NCBI RefSeq assembly: GCF_018785265.1
Contig: NZ_WQPK01000023.1
Span: 49,469-113,468, forward strand
DNA from: Collinsella aerofaciens
Lineage (GTDB): Bacteria > Actinomycetota > Coriobacteriia > Coriobacteriales > Coriobacteriaceae
DNA length: 64,000 nt
Direction: 5' to 3'
Part shown: positions 54,642-63,851 of the stretch, one piece after another
How positions within the stretch are numbered: the first letter of the stretch is position 1
Layout of the letters: each line of letters begins with the position of its first letter
Program-made: the position numbers and the translations under genes
The notes under the pieces: model-generated
Database searches by the model: none
The model's input: the letters and a program-made list of their open reading frames with translations, nothing else
What the model was told of the DNA's origin: nothing

Positions 54642-55343
54642 GTGGCTGAAAAAGAAGTAACAGAGAGCTGTGTATCCGTGGGGGACGCACTGGCTATTAA
54701 AGAGATTAAACCGAGCGGTACGCTTGGCTACCGCTTTATTAAGAGGCTGTTTGACCTTGTATTCAGTCTTTTGATGAGCGTACTGCTGCTTATCCCTATC
54801 GCCATTGTGTGTGCGCTCATCAGCCTTGAATCGCCTGGCAGTCCTATGTATACGCAGGAACGAGTTGGCATGCGCGGAAAGACTATCAAGATCCTTAAGC
54901 TCCGCAGCATGGTCGCCGATGCGGGTGACGTGCAGAGATATCTGAGTCCTGAGCAGCTGCATCAGTGGGAAGTCGAACGCAAGGTCGACGATGACCCCCG
55001 CATTACCAAAGTCGGACGGTTCATCCGTAAGTGCTCAATTGACGAGATGCCGCAGTTTCTCAACGTGCTGAACGGCGATCTTTCCGTCATTGGGCCGCGC
55101 CCCATTACACGGGATGAGCTCGAGCAGCATTTTACTGATGAAGAAAAGGCGGAGCTGCTCTCTGTCCAGCCTGGCATTACGGGCCTGTGGCAGGCGACTG
55201 ATCGTAATGCTGCGACGTTCGAGAGCGGTCTGCGCCAGAAGATTGAGCTTCGCTATGTGCAGAACCGTTGCTTCCGTATGGACTGGAAGTGCTTCGCAGG
55301 CACCTTTGGCGCCATGTTTGGCAAGAAGAGGACAGGGCGATAA
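54642..55343 (+). CDS. undecaprenyl-phosphate sugar phosphotransferase
   Basis: A 233-residue bacterial sugar transferase (WbaP/WcaJ C-terminal type) that starts repeat-unit synthesis by placing a sugar phosphate on the lipid carrier. After about 25 residues RFIKRLFDLVFSLLMSVLLL begins the membrane hairpin, followed by YTQERVGMRGKTIKILKLRS, SIDEMPQFLNVLNGDLSVIG and PRPITRDELE, the catalytic blocks. I place the start at GTG 54642; ATG 54603 would read through the G8 tract and the leader hairpin. Neither has a good ribosome site. The stop TAA touches the next ATG. Confidence 0.85.
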   Translation: MAEKEVTESCVSVGDALAIKEIKPSGTLGYRFIKRLFDLVFSLLMSVLLLIPIAIVCALISLESPGSPMYTQERVGMRGKTIKILKLRSMVADAGDVQRYLSPEQLHQWEVERKVDDDPRITKVGRFIRKCSIDEMPQFLNVLNGDLSVIGPRPITRDELEQHFTDEEKAELLSVQPGITGLWQATDRNAATFESGLRQKIELRYVQNRCFRMDWKCFAGTFGAMFGKKRTGR

Positions 55344-56450
55344 ATGGTCAATCCTATTCGTGTCGCACAGATAGTTGGAAAAATGAACGGCGGTGGCGTT
55401 GAAGCTGTCGTCATGAATTACTACCGCCACATCGATCGCAGCAAAGTGCAGTTTGACTTTCTTGTTGATGCCGATTCGACGCTTGTTCCGTGCGAAGAAA
55501 TTGAATCGCTCGGTGGCAGGGTCTTTGAGATTCCGCCCTATCAGCATGTCGCTGAATACCAGCGAGAACTTCAACGTCTCTTTAAGCAAGAGGGCTGGAA
55601 GATTGTCCACAGTCATCTCAACGCGCTTTCGGTCTTTCCGCTTCGTGCTGCAAAGCGGGCCGGTGTTCCCGTGCGCATTGCGCACAGTCACTCTACGAGT
55701 GGAAAAGGCGAGTATGCCAAGAATGCCCTGAAGGCCGTGTTGAAAACGCAATCGAATCGGTATCCAACACATCGATTTGCATGCAGCAAGTTTGCTGGTG
55801 AATGGCTATTCGGTGATGCTGCAGAGTTCGAGGTCGTATACAACGCAATAGATTTAGACGGCTTCCGCTTCAATGTGGAGGCTCGTGCGCAAGCGCGAGC
55901 CGACCTGGGCCTCGTCGGCAACCAGTTTGCCATTGGACATGTGGGGCGCTTTACTGCCCAGAAGAACCATGCGTTTTTGATTGACGTTTTTGCTGAGGTC
56001 GCAAAGCGCCGCGACGATGCTGTCCTGCTGCTTGTCGGTACCGGCGAAGCCGGGGCCTCCGTAAAGGCCTTGGTGGACGAACGCGGTCTTACTGATCGCG
56101 TTAAGTTTCTGGGGCAGAGAAGCGATGTCAATCGCTTGTACCAGGCGTTTGATGCGTTCGTTCTGCCAAGCCTTTACGAAGGCCTGTGCCTCGTCGGCGT
56201 CGAGGCACAGGTGTCTGGCCTGCCGTGCCTGCTGAGTGATGCGATTACGCGCGAAGTAGACGTAACGGGTGAGTGCAAATTCTTATCGATTGAAAACCCC
56301 GACGTTTGGGCTGATGAAATTGATTCGCTCTCGCCGTGCTCGTATGAGGGTCGATTGTCTGTCTCAAGTGGGCAATTTGCCGATTACAACATTGAGTTGC
56401 AAGGCAAGCGACTCACTCGTAAATACCTAGATCTCTACTCAAGGAATTAG
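55344..56450 (+). CDS. glycosyltransferase, GT4 family
   Basis: A 368-residue GT-B enzyme of the EpsF-like group. The N-terminal domain has KMNGGGVEAVVMNYYRHID near residue 13 and HSHLNALSVFPLRAAKRAGV near 90. The nucleotide-sugar domain has VGRFTAQKNHAFLIDVFAEV near 200, LVGTGEAGASVKAL near 228, and PSLYEGLCLVGVEAQVSGLP near 275, the E-x7-E motif region. It adds one sugar to the lipid-linked repeat. It starts directly after the sugar-phosphate transferase. Confidence 0.9.
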   Translation: MVNPIRVAQIVGKMNGGGVEAVVMNYYRHIDRSKVQFDFLVDADSTLVPCEEIESLGGRVFEIPPYQHVAEYQRELQRLFKQEGWKIVHSHLNALSVFPLRAAKRAGVPVRIAHSHSTSGKGEYAKNALKAVLKTQSNRYPTHRFACSKFAGEWLFGDAAEFEVVYNAIDLDGFRFNVEARAQARADLGLVGNQFAIGHVGRFTAQKNHAFLIDVFAEVAKRRDDAVLLLVGTGEAGASVKALVDERGLTDRVKFLGQRSDVNRLYQAFDAFVLPSLYEGLCLVGVEAQVSGLPCLLSDAITREVDVTGECKFLSIENPDVWADEIDSLSPCSYEGRLSVSSGQFADYNIELQGKRLTRKYLDLYSRN

Positions 56451-57455
56451 ATGGCAAACAGTAACTTGGTATCGGTGATTGTGCCGGTATATAACGTTAA
56501 GTCTTATCTGCGGGAGTGCTTTGATAGCATTTGCCGTCAAAGCTATCGTAACATCGAGATTATTCTTGTCGATGACGGCTCGACTGATGGTTCTGGCGAG
56601 CTTTGTGATGTTCTTGCTGCAAGCGACGACCGTACCACCGTTTTGCATAAGGAAAATGGCGGTCTTTCCGACGCTCGTAATGCAGGGCTGCGTATTGCTC
56701 AGGGCGACTGGATTTCCTTCGTTGATAGCGACGACTACATTTCTCCTGTTTTTATCGAGGTTCTTTTTAACGCCTGCCGCGATACGGGATGTCAGATATC
56801 TGCTGTTCCATTTGGCAAGCCGTTCAATGATGGTGATGCTTGCCCTTTGGTGGAGTCTCTTGACCCCGTGGCGCCTGCGAAGGCACTGCCTTCGCCCGAT
56901 GTCCAGCGTCTGATGTTATATCAGACGCTGGACACCGGTGCCCAGTGGCGCCTTTACGCAAAGGCGCCACTGGGCATTGACCCGTTCCCTAAGGGGCTGT
57001 ATTACGAGGATCTCGCTAGCGTCTATAAGATTATTCACAAGGTTGATTCCGTTGCCGTTGTCGATTGCCGTGAGTTGTATGCATATCGCATGAGAAGTAA
57101 CAGCATTATCAGGCAAGAATATCGACACATTAAAGGCGAGTCTGCATTGATAATTGCCGATCGGCTCTACCAGGATATTTGTAATTGGTATCCGGACCTA
57201 AGTAAAGCCGCCGCTTCGCGCTGCTTTTCTGTTTGTAGGATGGTTTACGCACAGATTCCGATGGCTGGGGTCTCTGAAAGCGACCTTAAAGACCGCGATG
57301 ACCTTTGGAATAACTTATCTACATTTCGTTTGCCTGTTCTGAAGGATTTCGAAGCTAGAAAAAGAGAACGCTTGGCAGCATTTTTTGCCTGCTGCGGAAG
57401 AAGAATTTTTTCCGTATTTTGTTCTGCCTGTCGCTTATCTGGATTAATGCAATAA
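56451..57455 (+). CDS. glycosyltransferase, GT2 family
   Basis: A 334-residue GT-A enzyme. VSVIVPVYNVKSYLRECFDS near residue 7, VDDGSTDGSGELCD near 40 and ISFVDSDDYISPVF near 90 are the nucleotide-sugar and metal (DxD) sites. Residues around 140-180 are encoded by DNA made of three perfect palindromes (56877-56976); the protein there still aligns with the usual LYQ...LY...GLYYEDL pattern of the family, so the gene is probably functional. It directly follows the GT4 gene stop. The next gene starts 23 bases later. Confidence 0.9.
   Translation: MANSNLVSVIVPVYNVKSYLRECFDSICRQSYRNIEIILVDDGSTDGSGELCDVLAASDDRTTVLHKENGGLSDARNAGLRIAQGDWISFVDSDDYISPVFIEVLFNACRDTGCQISAVPFGKPFNDGDACPLVESLDPVAPAKALPSPDVQRLMLYQTLDTGAQWRLYAKAPLGIDPFPKGLYYEDLASVYKIIHKVDSVAVVDCRELYAYRMRSNSIIRQEYRHIKGESALIIADRLYQDICNWYPDLSKAAASRCFSVCRMVYAQIPMAGVSESDLKDRDDLWNNLSTFRLPVLKDFEARKRERLAAFFACCGRRIFSVFCSACRLSGLMQ
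56877..56976. repeat. three successive perfect palindromes inside the GT2 gene
   Basis: GCGAAGGCA-C-TGCCTTCGC (56877-56895) is 9+1+9. Arms GTCCAGCGTCTGAT (56901-56914) and ATCAGACGCTGGAC (56920-56933) enclose 5 bases. Arms of 17 bases, TGCCCAGTGGCGCCTTT (56939-56955) and its exact complement (56960-56976), enclose ACGC. All lie in coding sequence and no mismatches occur. Confidence 0.95.
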
Positions 57456-57478
57456 CTAACTTGAAAGTAGCTTAAACA

Positions 57479-58825
57479 ATGTTAGTTCTATCATTAATGA
57501 CGTTATATTTTCTTTTGCTGCTTGCAATCTCTCAAGAGCTATCAAAAAGTGATTGGATGAATCCAGCATCAATTTGTAACGCCTCTTTCTTTATTTGCTC
57601 ACTCGCTGAATTGTATAACTGCCTTGTCTTCGGTACTGAAGTCTCCCTCCATGGAGGATTACTTATTTGCTTCTTTGTTACCGTCTTTGATGTCGCATCG
57701 CTATTTTTCTTGCTTTTTTTTAGACAGATGAAAGTGCAGCGAAGCAAACTTAATGCTAGTGTTGAATCGACGACTCTTGTAAGGATTCAAGTTCCGACAT
57801 CTCTTGTTCTATTGGCTGTTGTCCTTGGGGTCGTTACTGCCGTTTTGTTTTTGAAAGATGTTCGATCAGCTGTTTCGGGTCCTGTTGCTGGGGACTGGAA
57901 TTCTTTAATGAATTCTTACCGAACTGCATCTGCTTATAGCGGCGATGATCCTTCAGTCGGGCTTTCGTCTTTATCCAATATATGCTTTAAATTGCTTACC
58001 ATTTTTTCGTTTGTATATCTAATTATTGGTTTTAACAATATTATTTGCGATGGATTTAGCATCAAAGATGCTCTCATGCTTCTCCCCGCTGCGTTTTATG
58101 CAATTTGTCAATTATTGAATGGCGTAAGGCTAGGTGCCATTGTTTTTGTCTGTTCATGCGTTTGCTGCATATGGATTTTACTATCGATTAACAGTGGGTG
58201 GACGATAAGAATAACCCTTGGGAAGTTTATCAAAATTGTATTCGCTCTTGTTTTTGCCTGTTTCTTATTTTGGGTTGCCTCTTGGTTTGTTGGACGAGAA
58301 GTTACTCTTGGACCATTGGATTATATTTGCAGCTACATTGGCTATTCATTTGTTTTATTTGATAAATTTCTTCAAAATCCTGGTGTTGCAAGCAAGTACT
58401 TTGGCTCGGAGACTTTCGTAGCACTATATTCTTCTTTTGGACGAAATTTTGGCTTTACTAATTTAGTTTCATCCGGTAACCATGAGTTTCGTTCTTGGGG
58501 TTCAATCGATCTCGGTAATGTATACACGGTATTTCGATTGTGGTATCACGATTTCGGTTTTGGCGGTACTGCGCTATTTAGCCTCTTAACTGGTCTTTTT
58601 TATTCAAACCTCTATGAGCATGCTCGCATGCTTCATGGTGGGTCCCCGCTGTCTATTTCGATGATTTCGTATACCTATCTTTCTTCGGGCATATTCTCCA
58701 TGCCGCTTGTTGGAAAGCTCACCTCATCTCTCTTTACTCCAACGACTTGGTTTTTAGCCATCTCGTCTCTGTTCCTAAGTGAGTGGATAAAAAGATATCA
58801 GAAACGACAACCCCCTATGAATTAG
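57479..58825 (+). CDS. O-antigen/oligosaccharide repeat-unit polymerase (Wzy-like)
   Basis: A 448-residue polytopic membrane protein with about a dozen hydrophobic segments from residue 1 on, a large outside loop near residues 280-350 (GREVTLGPLDYICSYIGY, SGNHEFRSWGSIDLGNVYTV) and a final membrane cluster. This matches the oligosaccharide repeat unit polymerase type of Wzy, which joins repeats on the outer face. The gene is visibly richer in A+T than its neighbours, common for Wzy genes acquired by transfer. The start is ATG 57479; the ribosome site is weak. Confidence 0.8.
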   Translation: MLVLSLMTLYFLLLLAISQELSKSDWMNPASICNASFFICSLAELYNCLVFGTEVSLHGGLLICFFVTVFDVASLFFLLFFRQMKVQRSKLNASVESTTLVRIQVPTSLVLLAVVLGVVTAVLFLKDVRSAVSGPVAGDWNSLMNSYRTASAYSGDDPSVGLSSLSNICFKLLTIFSFVYLIIGFNNIICDGFSIKDALMLLPAAFYAICQLLNGVRLGAIVFVCSCVCCIWILLSINSGWTIRITLGKFIKIVFALVFACFLFWVASWFVGREVTLGPLDYICSYIGYSFVLFDKFLQNPGVASKYFGSETFVALYSSFGRNFGFTNLVSSGNHEFRSWGSIDLGNVYTVFRLWYHDFGFGGTALFSLLTGLFYSNLYEHARMLHGGSPLSISMISYTYLSSGIFSMPLVGKLTSSLFTPTTWFLAISSLFLSEWIKRYQKRQPPMN

Positions 58826-58850
58826 TCCATTATCTAGAAAAGGTATCAGA

Positions 58851-59939
58851 ATGAAAAAAGTTTCAATTATTACTCGTCATAACGTTCTCAACTACGGGTC
58901 TGTCCTCCAGGCTTATGCTACGCAAGAAGTTGTTAAAAACTTGGGGTACGATCCTGTTGTTGTTGACTATCGGAGATGCGCTGAGACCCTTGATTCTCTT
59001 GTGAAGCGTTATTCAGAAGGTAGGTCTCTGCCTCATCGCATCTATAGGAACACGGTTTGGCGTTTGCTGTACAGTGCAGGTGAGAAGCGTTTTAAGAGCA
59101 TGAGAGAGCAGTATCTGACTCTTTCTCCGCATTGTGATGAAACAAGTATCGACGCCTTGCTGCCTAACACAGATATCTATTTGACTGGCAGCGATCAGGT
59201 CTGGAACGAACTTGGCGATGGCTCTCTAGATCCGGTATTCTTTTGGGACGGGCTTTCTAAGGTCGAGGGAAAGAAGGTCGTATCCTACGCCGCTAGTTTT
59301 GGACGTGGTGGCGTTGTAAAGGGGTATGAGTCGCAAATTGGTAACTGGCTCAAGCGCTACGATGCCATTTCCGTCCGCGAGGATTCAGGTAAGGATATCG
59401 TTGAGAGCTACGGTCTCAAAGCTGAGCAGGTTTTGGATCCGACCCTGCTTCTCAATCGCTCCGAGTGGAACAAGATTGCCAGTAAAAAGGCTCCCGTTGA
59501 AAAGCCCTACGCCCTCGTCTATAACCTCCATCCTGATTCAGATATGCTGCAGTACGTTAAAGATAAGACCGCTGGCTCCAATCTTGAGATTGTAAGTGTT
59601 TGCCCTACGTTTAGGAGAAGGGTAGGAAAACAGGTCGTTCTTCCGCCCCTGGAGGATTTCCTTGCGCTGTTTAGGGATGCATCTTGCGTATACACGGATT
59701 CATTCCACGGCACTGCTTTTTGTATCAATCTCGGCACCCCATTTGTTGAGATCTTTCCAAAGGCTAATGCCGCGCGAAATAAATCTGTTCTTAGACTCTT
59801 TGGCCTAGAGAATAGGGCCTGGGACACGTTCCAAGGCAATGCTTGGGACGACGATATCGATTGGCAGCATGTTGGCGAGGTTCTTGATGGGGAGCGCAAC
59901 CGCAGCCTCTCCTGGCTTGATCGCGCGTTGAAGGAATAG
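58851..59939 (+). CDS. polysaccharide pyruvyl transferase family protein
   Basis: A 362-residue protein. The N-terminus has ITRHNVLNYGSVLQAYATQE, the block NTDIYLTGSDQVWN near residue 107 and TDSFHGTAFCINLGTPFVEI near 285, all typical of the family that adds pyruvate ketals to sugars. In many exopolysaccharide loci this gene stands next to an FrhB-like protein, as here, and together they may modify a sugar. The ATG lies 25 bases after the polymerase gene. Confidence 0.85.
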   Translation: MKKVSIITRHNVLNYGSVLQAYATQEVVKNLGYDPVVVDYRRCAETLDSLVKRYSEGRSLPHRIYRNTVWRLLYSAGEKRFKSMREQYLTLSPHCDETSIDALLPNTDIYLTGSDQVWNELGDGSLDPVFFWDGLSKVEGKKVVSYAASFGRGGVVKGYESQIGNWLKRYDAISVREDSGKDIVESYGLKAEQVLDPTLLLNRSEWNKIASKKAPVEKPYALVYNLHPDSDMLQYVKDKTAGSNLEIVSVCPTFRRRVGKQVVLPPLEDFLALFRDASCVYTDSFHGTAFCINLGTPFVEIFPKANAARNKSVLRLFGLENRAWDTFQGNAWDDDIDWQHVGEVLDGERNRSLSWLDRALKE

Positions 59940-59943
59940 ATGA

Positions 59944-61128
59944 ATGCAAAGTATCTGCGAAGACAAAATGTGTGCGGGCTGCATGGCATGTGTCGATGCC
60001 TGTCCTAAAGATGCAATCGCTGTTCTTGAAAGGCTCGAGTACTATACCCCCAGTATCGATCAAAGCAAATGCATTGATTGCGGTAGGTGCACAGCTGTAT
60101 GTCAACAATGCAATCCGCCTCAAGGCTCTAAACCTAGTAAATGGTTGCAAGGATGGGATTCTAACTCGGAGAGCAGGGGAACCTCCTCATCGGGCGGCTT
60201 GGCGGCCGCGATTATCCGAGGGTTTATTTCTGCCGAAGGAGTAGTTTGCTCTTGCTGTTTCCGGGACGGTCAGTTTGGGTTTGAGTTTTCTAGCTCGATT
60301 GCGGATGCCGTTAAATATAAAGGATCTAAGTACGTTAAAAGCAATCCAATTGGCTCTTACGCTCGTATAAAAAAATTGCTGGTTGAGGGTAAAGAAGTCT
60401 TATTTGTAGGATTGCCTTGCCAGGTGGCCTCTCTTAAAAACTTTGTCGGCAACAAGCTTCTTTCGAATTTATATACGGTTGATTTGATTTGCCACGGTAC
60501 TCCTTCGCCTGCGATTCTCCGTCAATTCCTGAGTGAGAATGGGATTGACATGAATCAGCTTGAGTCGATTGAGTTTCGTTCTAAAGGCAGCTTTCAGCTA
60601 AGGGAGAACGAGCGAACGATTGATTTGCCCGGTGTTTTGGATGGGTATACAGTAGCTTTCTTGGCGGGGCTGGACTATACGGAAAACTGTTATCACTGCA
60701 GGTATGCAAGCATTGAAAGAGTTTCTGATGTTACATTAGGCGATTCCTGGGGGACGAATCTTACCGAAGAAATGCGTCGGGGTGTCTCCCTGGTTTTAAT
60801 CCAGAATCAAAAAGGACAGCGACTGATAGACCTTGCTGGTGCTGAGTTAATGACGGTTGATATCGAGACCGCCATTAAGAATAACGGTCAGTTGAGGAGT
60901 CCCTCCGAGAAGCCATCTGCGCGAGCGCGATTCTTCGAGGACCTTTCATGCGGTAGATCAATTACCGATGCGGTAAGAAGGTCTTTGCCCAAAAGGTATT
61001 TCAAACAATCGCTTAAACGTTTGCTAATTCGCATTGGTTTGCTCAAGCGCGGGGGGGGGTACGGAATTAAGGTCTCATTAGCACCTGATTCCAACCCCTT
61101 GCATTACATTAAAGGAAGCATTCAATGA
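59944..61128 (+). CDS. FrhB-like protein with N-terminal 4Fe-4S ferredoxin domain
   Basis: A 394-residue member of the coenzyme F420 hydrogenase/dehydrogenase beta-subunit family found in polysaccharide loci. Residues 1-60 carry two [4Fe-4S] motifs, CAGCMACVDACP and CIDCGRCTAVCQ. The FrhB C-terminal part has SSGGLAAAIIRGFI near 80, VLFVGLPCQVASLKNFVG near 150, DLICHGTPSP near 180 and CYHCRYASIERVSDVTLGD near 255. Role in these loci is unknown; a redox step on a sugar or pyruvyl group is plausible. A G9 tract at 61051-61059 encodes GGG near the C-terminus; a slip there would change the last 23 residues. The stop overlaps the next ATG. Confidence 0.85.
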   Translation: MQSICEDKMCAGCMACVDACPKDAIAVLERLEYYTPSIDQSKCIDCGRCTAVCQQCNPPQGSKPSKWLQGWDSNSESRGTSSSGGLAAAIIRGFISAEGVVCSCCFRDGQFGFEFSSSIADAVKYKGSKYVKSNPIGSYARIKKLLVEGKEVLFVGLPCQVASLKNFVGNKLLSNLYTVDLICHGTPSPAILRQFLSENGIDMNQLESIEFRSKGSFQLRENERTIDLPGVLDGYTVAFLAGLDYTENCYHCRYASIERVSDVTLGDSWGTNLTEEMRRGVSLVLIQNQKGQRLIDLAGAELMTVDIETAIKNNGQLRSPSEKPSARARFFEDLSCGRSITDAVRRSLPKRYFKQSLKRLLIRIGLLKRGGGYGIKVSLAPDSNPLHYIKGSIQ

Positions 61129-62114
61129 AGATTCTTCTAATTGGTGAGGTCACAGGCAATACTGGACCTTCAAATGTACACAAGTCATTAGTGGAATATT
61201 GGCCTTCTTGCGATTCGATACGGCCGCTATATTCAAAAAGTAAAATCTCCAAGTTATATGAGGCTATTTCTGAGGGTCTTAAGAGCGATGTGATTGTCTC
61301 TTGCGGCGCTGGTTGGACGGATATCATTGCGCATCGGGTGCTTTCTGCCTTTGGTAAACCTGTCATTTGCTTTAATCATGGGTACGTCCCTTTTGAGAAT
61401 GAGATCAACGGTCTCGGATATAGCGATAGAACTGTCAAGGCAATCATTAAGCATTTGCGTACTGCGGATTTGATCGTTGCGAATTCTTTCCTCCAGGAGA
61501 ACTTTGTTAAGAAACAGCTGCCTGAATGCTCCGATAAGGTTAAGCACGTTTGCCTTGGGGTCAAAAGGTTTAAACAATGCGGCTTCGAAGGCCAACGTGA
61601 AAATATCGTTGCTGTTAGCGGGGGCACCCGTCCAATTAAGGCCAACGAAATAGTCGCGAAGGCCGTCTCGATTCTCAGAGATCGTGGTGTCGATTGCTCT
61701 TTAAGGGTGTACGGGCGACGGTACTCCGATAACTCTTCCTTAGATAATCTCATGACCTCGGCTGACGGTGAATATAGGGGCCAAGTTGCCTCCGATCAGT
61801 TTGTGAACGAGCTTCGAGAGTGCTCGGTATTCGTTATGAATTCTAGGCATGAGTCCTTTGGTCTCTCTGCCCTTGATGCGATTGAGGCCGGATGTTCGCT
61901 CCTTCTTTCGACTAACTGCGGAATTGCCGAAGTGATGTCGATTCAGGGATCCGATGTCGTGAAAAACTGCGAGGACCCGATCGAGGTTGCCGATAAGATC
62001 GAGGGATTGCTTCGAGCTCCTAACTCCAAGCGGCTGTTTGATTCCATCGATTTTGATGAATGTAGCTGGACCAAAACGGCCGAGACGCTACGAAATTACT
62101 GTGCGGAGGTATAA
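61125..62114 (+). CDS. glycosyltransferase, GT4 family
   Basis: A 329-residue GT-B enzyme. The N-terminal half is short, with GEVTGNTGPSNVHKSLVEYW at the start. The C-terminal half has VAVSGGTRPIKANEIVAKAV near residue 167 and VFVMNSRHESFGLSALDAIE near 235, the acidic motif of GT4. It overlaps the FrhB-like gene by 4 bases, so they are translated together. Sugar specificity cannot be read from sequence. Confidence 0.85.
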   Translation: MKILLIGEVTGNTGPSNVHKSLVEYWPSCDSIRPLYSKSKISKLYEAISEGLKSDVIVSCGAGWTDIIAHRVLSAFGKPVICFNHGYVPFENEINGLGYSDRTVKAIIKHLRTADLIVANSFLQENFVKKQLPECSDKVKHVCLGVKRFKQCGFEGQRENIVAVSGGTRPIKANEIVAKAVSILRDRGVDCSLRVYGRRYSDNSSLDNLMTSADGEYRGQVASDQFVNELRECSVFVMNSRHESFGLSALDAIEAGCSLLLSTNCGIAEVMSIQGSDVVKNCEDPIEVADKIEGLLRAPNSKRLFDSIDFDECSWTKTAETLRNYCAEV

Positions 62115-62120
62115 GGGTAA

Positions 62121-63545
62121 ATGGCCGAAAGCAAGAAAGTGACCGTCTCCAAAAGAGATGTGATTTGGAATTATGTCGGCACGATCGCGTCTATGGGCAG
62201 TAACTTTTTGCTCTTGCCGCTACTCCTATCTTTTTTATCGAGTGCTCAAATCGGTCTCTGGTACGTGTTCGTAGCCATTTCGGGTTTTGCGCAGCTGCTT
62301 GAATTCGGTTTTACTTCTACCTTGTCCCGCAACATTCTTTATTGCCTGAGCGGGGCAAAGAAACTGACCAAACAAGGCTGCGACTATTCTTCTGTTGATG
62401 GAGAAGTTGACTGGCACTTGATGCGCGTCGTTCTTGATACGTCTAAAACGATATACGCTGTCTTGGGTCTCATCGCGTTATTTGTTGCGGCAACGTTGGG
62501 AACTTTTTACGTTTCTTATGTCACCGATTCTTTTTTAATTGAGGGTTCGTTGCCTGCATGGATTGTGTTTGTCGTTTCCATTTTCACTAACTTGTATTTT
62601 CTTTACTGTCTCACGTTTCTCCGTGGGCTTGGAGACGTTGCCGGTGAGAACAGGGCTAAAACGCTTGCCAGGATTGGGCAGCTTGCTATTACGGCGGTCC
62701 TTCTGTTTTGTGGCTTGAGCCTTCTCGCTGCCGCACTCGGCTTCTTGGCCTACAGCACTTTGCTGAGGTTATTTGCGATTAGGACATTTCGGAGCCATCA
62801 TGACGTCGAAGAGGGGATTAAATCCGATGCCGCAGCTGTTGCTAAGGACGAAATGCTTGACGTTCTAAAGACGGTTTCGTTTGTGGCGTGGCGTGATGGT
62901 GTCGTATCTCTAGCCTGGTATGGCGCCACGCAGGCAACATCGCTGCTTTGCTCGGCTTTCCTAGGGCTTGAACAAACTGGTACGTATTCCGTCATGTTGC
63001 AGTTCGCGACGGCGATCCACCAGATTTCAAGCGCCTATTTACGTTCATGCTTTCCCACCTTCCAGTCTGCCTATGTCAGGGATGACAAGCAGACTCAGAA
63101 GGCGGTGGTCGAACGCGGAATTTCCTGCTATGTATGCATGTATATTGTCGCTACAGTTCTTGTAACGGCATGCCTGCCGATACTCACGCTTTTCAAGCAT
63201 GATTTCATTTGCGATCCAGTTTTGTTCCTGGGTATTGCCCTCTATTACTTCCTGCTTAATCAGCACTCTCTGTTTTGCAACATTATTGTTAGCATGAACG
63301 AGATTCCGTACTTCAAAGCGTATTTGGTATCAACTGCTGCTGGAATCTGCGTAAGTTGCGTTTTATGTGGCTCCTTTAGCTGGGGAGCCTGGGGTCTTGT
63401 AGTTGGCCAGGCAATTCCACAGCTCTGCTACAACAATTGGCATTGGCCACAATATGTTTTAAAACGTACCGGGCTTGGATATGTGCAGGCTATACACAGC
63501 GGTCTTGATTGGTGGAAAAATAGAATGGTTGGGCAAAGAGCCTAA
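62121..63545 (+). CDS. polysaccharide flippase (Wzx/MATE-like)
   Basis: A 474-residue polytopic membrane protein. SKRDVIWNYVGTIASMGSNF at the start and LLLPLLLSFLSSAQIGLWYV are typical of Wzx proteins, and hydrophobic segments continue to about residue 455. It moves the lipid-linked repeat across the membrane for the Wzy-like polymerase. ATG 62121 follows AAGGGTA. It is the last complete gene in the window; the locus may continue beyond the remnant at 63680. Confidence 0.88.
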   Translation: MAESKKVTVSKRDVIWNYVGTIASMGSNFLLLPLLLSFLSSAQIGLWYVFVAISGFAQLLEFGFTSTLSRNILYCLSGAKKLTKQGCDYSSVDGEVDWHLMRVVLDTSKTIYAVLGLIALFVAATLGTFYVSYVTDSFLIEGSLPAWIVFVVSIFTNLYFLYCLTFLRGLGDVAGENRAKTLARIGQLAITAVLLFCGLSLLAAALGFLAYSTLLRLFAIRTFRSHHDVEEGIKSDAAAVAKDEMLDVLKTVSFVAWRDGVVSLAWYGATQATSLLCSAFLGLEQTGTYSVMLQFATAIHQISSAYLRSCFPTFQSAYVRDDKQTQKAVVERGISCYVCMYIVATVLVTACLPILTLFKHDFICDPVLFLGIALYYFLLNQHSLFCNIIVSMNEIPYFKAYLVSTAAGICVSCVLCGSFSWGAWGLVVGQAIPQLCYNNWHWPQYVLKRTGLGYVQAIHSGLDWWKNRMVGQRA

Positions 63546-63679
63546 TTGAAGCATGTGCCTTTGCATGGTGACACGTAATTTCTTTCGCAAACTGACATCC
63601 GCATGGCGAACACGGCCCGCGCCCCGTCATATGATTTCTAGCGGCTAAACAACAAATCATTGACGAAGGGATACGGGTC

Positions 63680-63816
63680 GTGTCTGCGAACATCGTATAA
63701 GTCGACGAGGAGTCGCTGCGCAAGGACATATAGAATCTGGTGAGAAAGACCGTCGAGGAGACGCCCAGCGCGCTGGTAGACGAAAATGTGTCTGATTTTG
63801 TCGGGGCCGGCCGGTT
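63680..63816 (+). pseudogene. IS256 family transposase remnant
   Basis: From GTG 63680 the frame reads SANIV, stop, VDEESLRKDI, stop, then NLVRKTVEETPSALVDEN and VSDFVGAGR. This is like the N-terminus of an IS256 transposase, with two codons turned into TAA and TAG. It ends at a strong hairpin. The preceding 63546-63679 and following 63852-64000 show no gene I can support. Confidence 0.6.
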
Positions 63817-63851
63817 AGGTGCTGGGGCTTTGAAAGCCCCAGCACCTTTTG
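63817..63851. terminator. strong terminator-like hairpin after the exopolysaccharide locus
   Basis: AGGTGCTGGGGCTTT (63817-63831) and AAAGCCCCAGCACCT (63833-63847) are perfectly complementary around one base, followed by TTTTGC. It is symmetric and could act on both strands. Confidence 0.85.
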
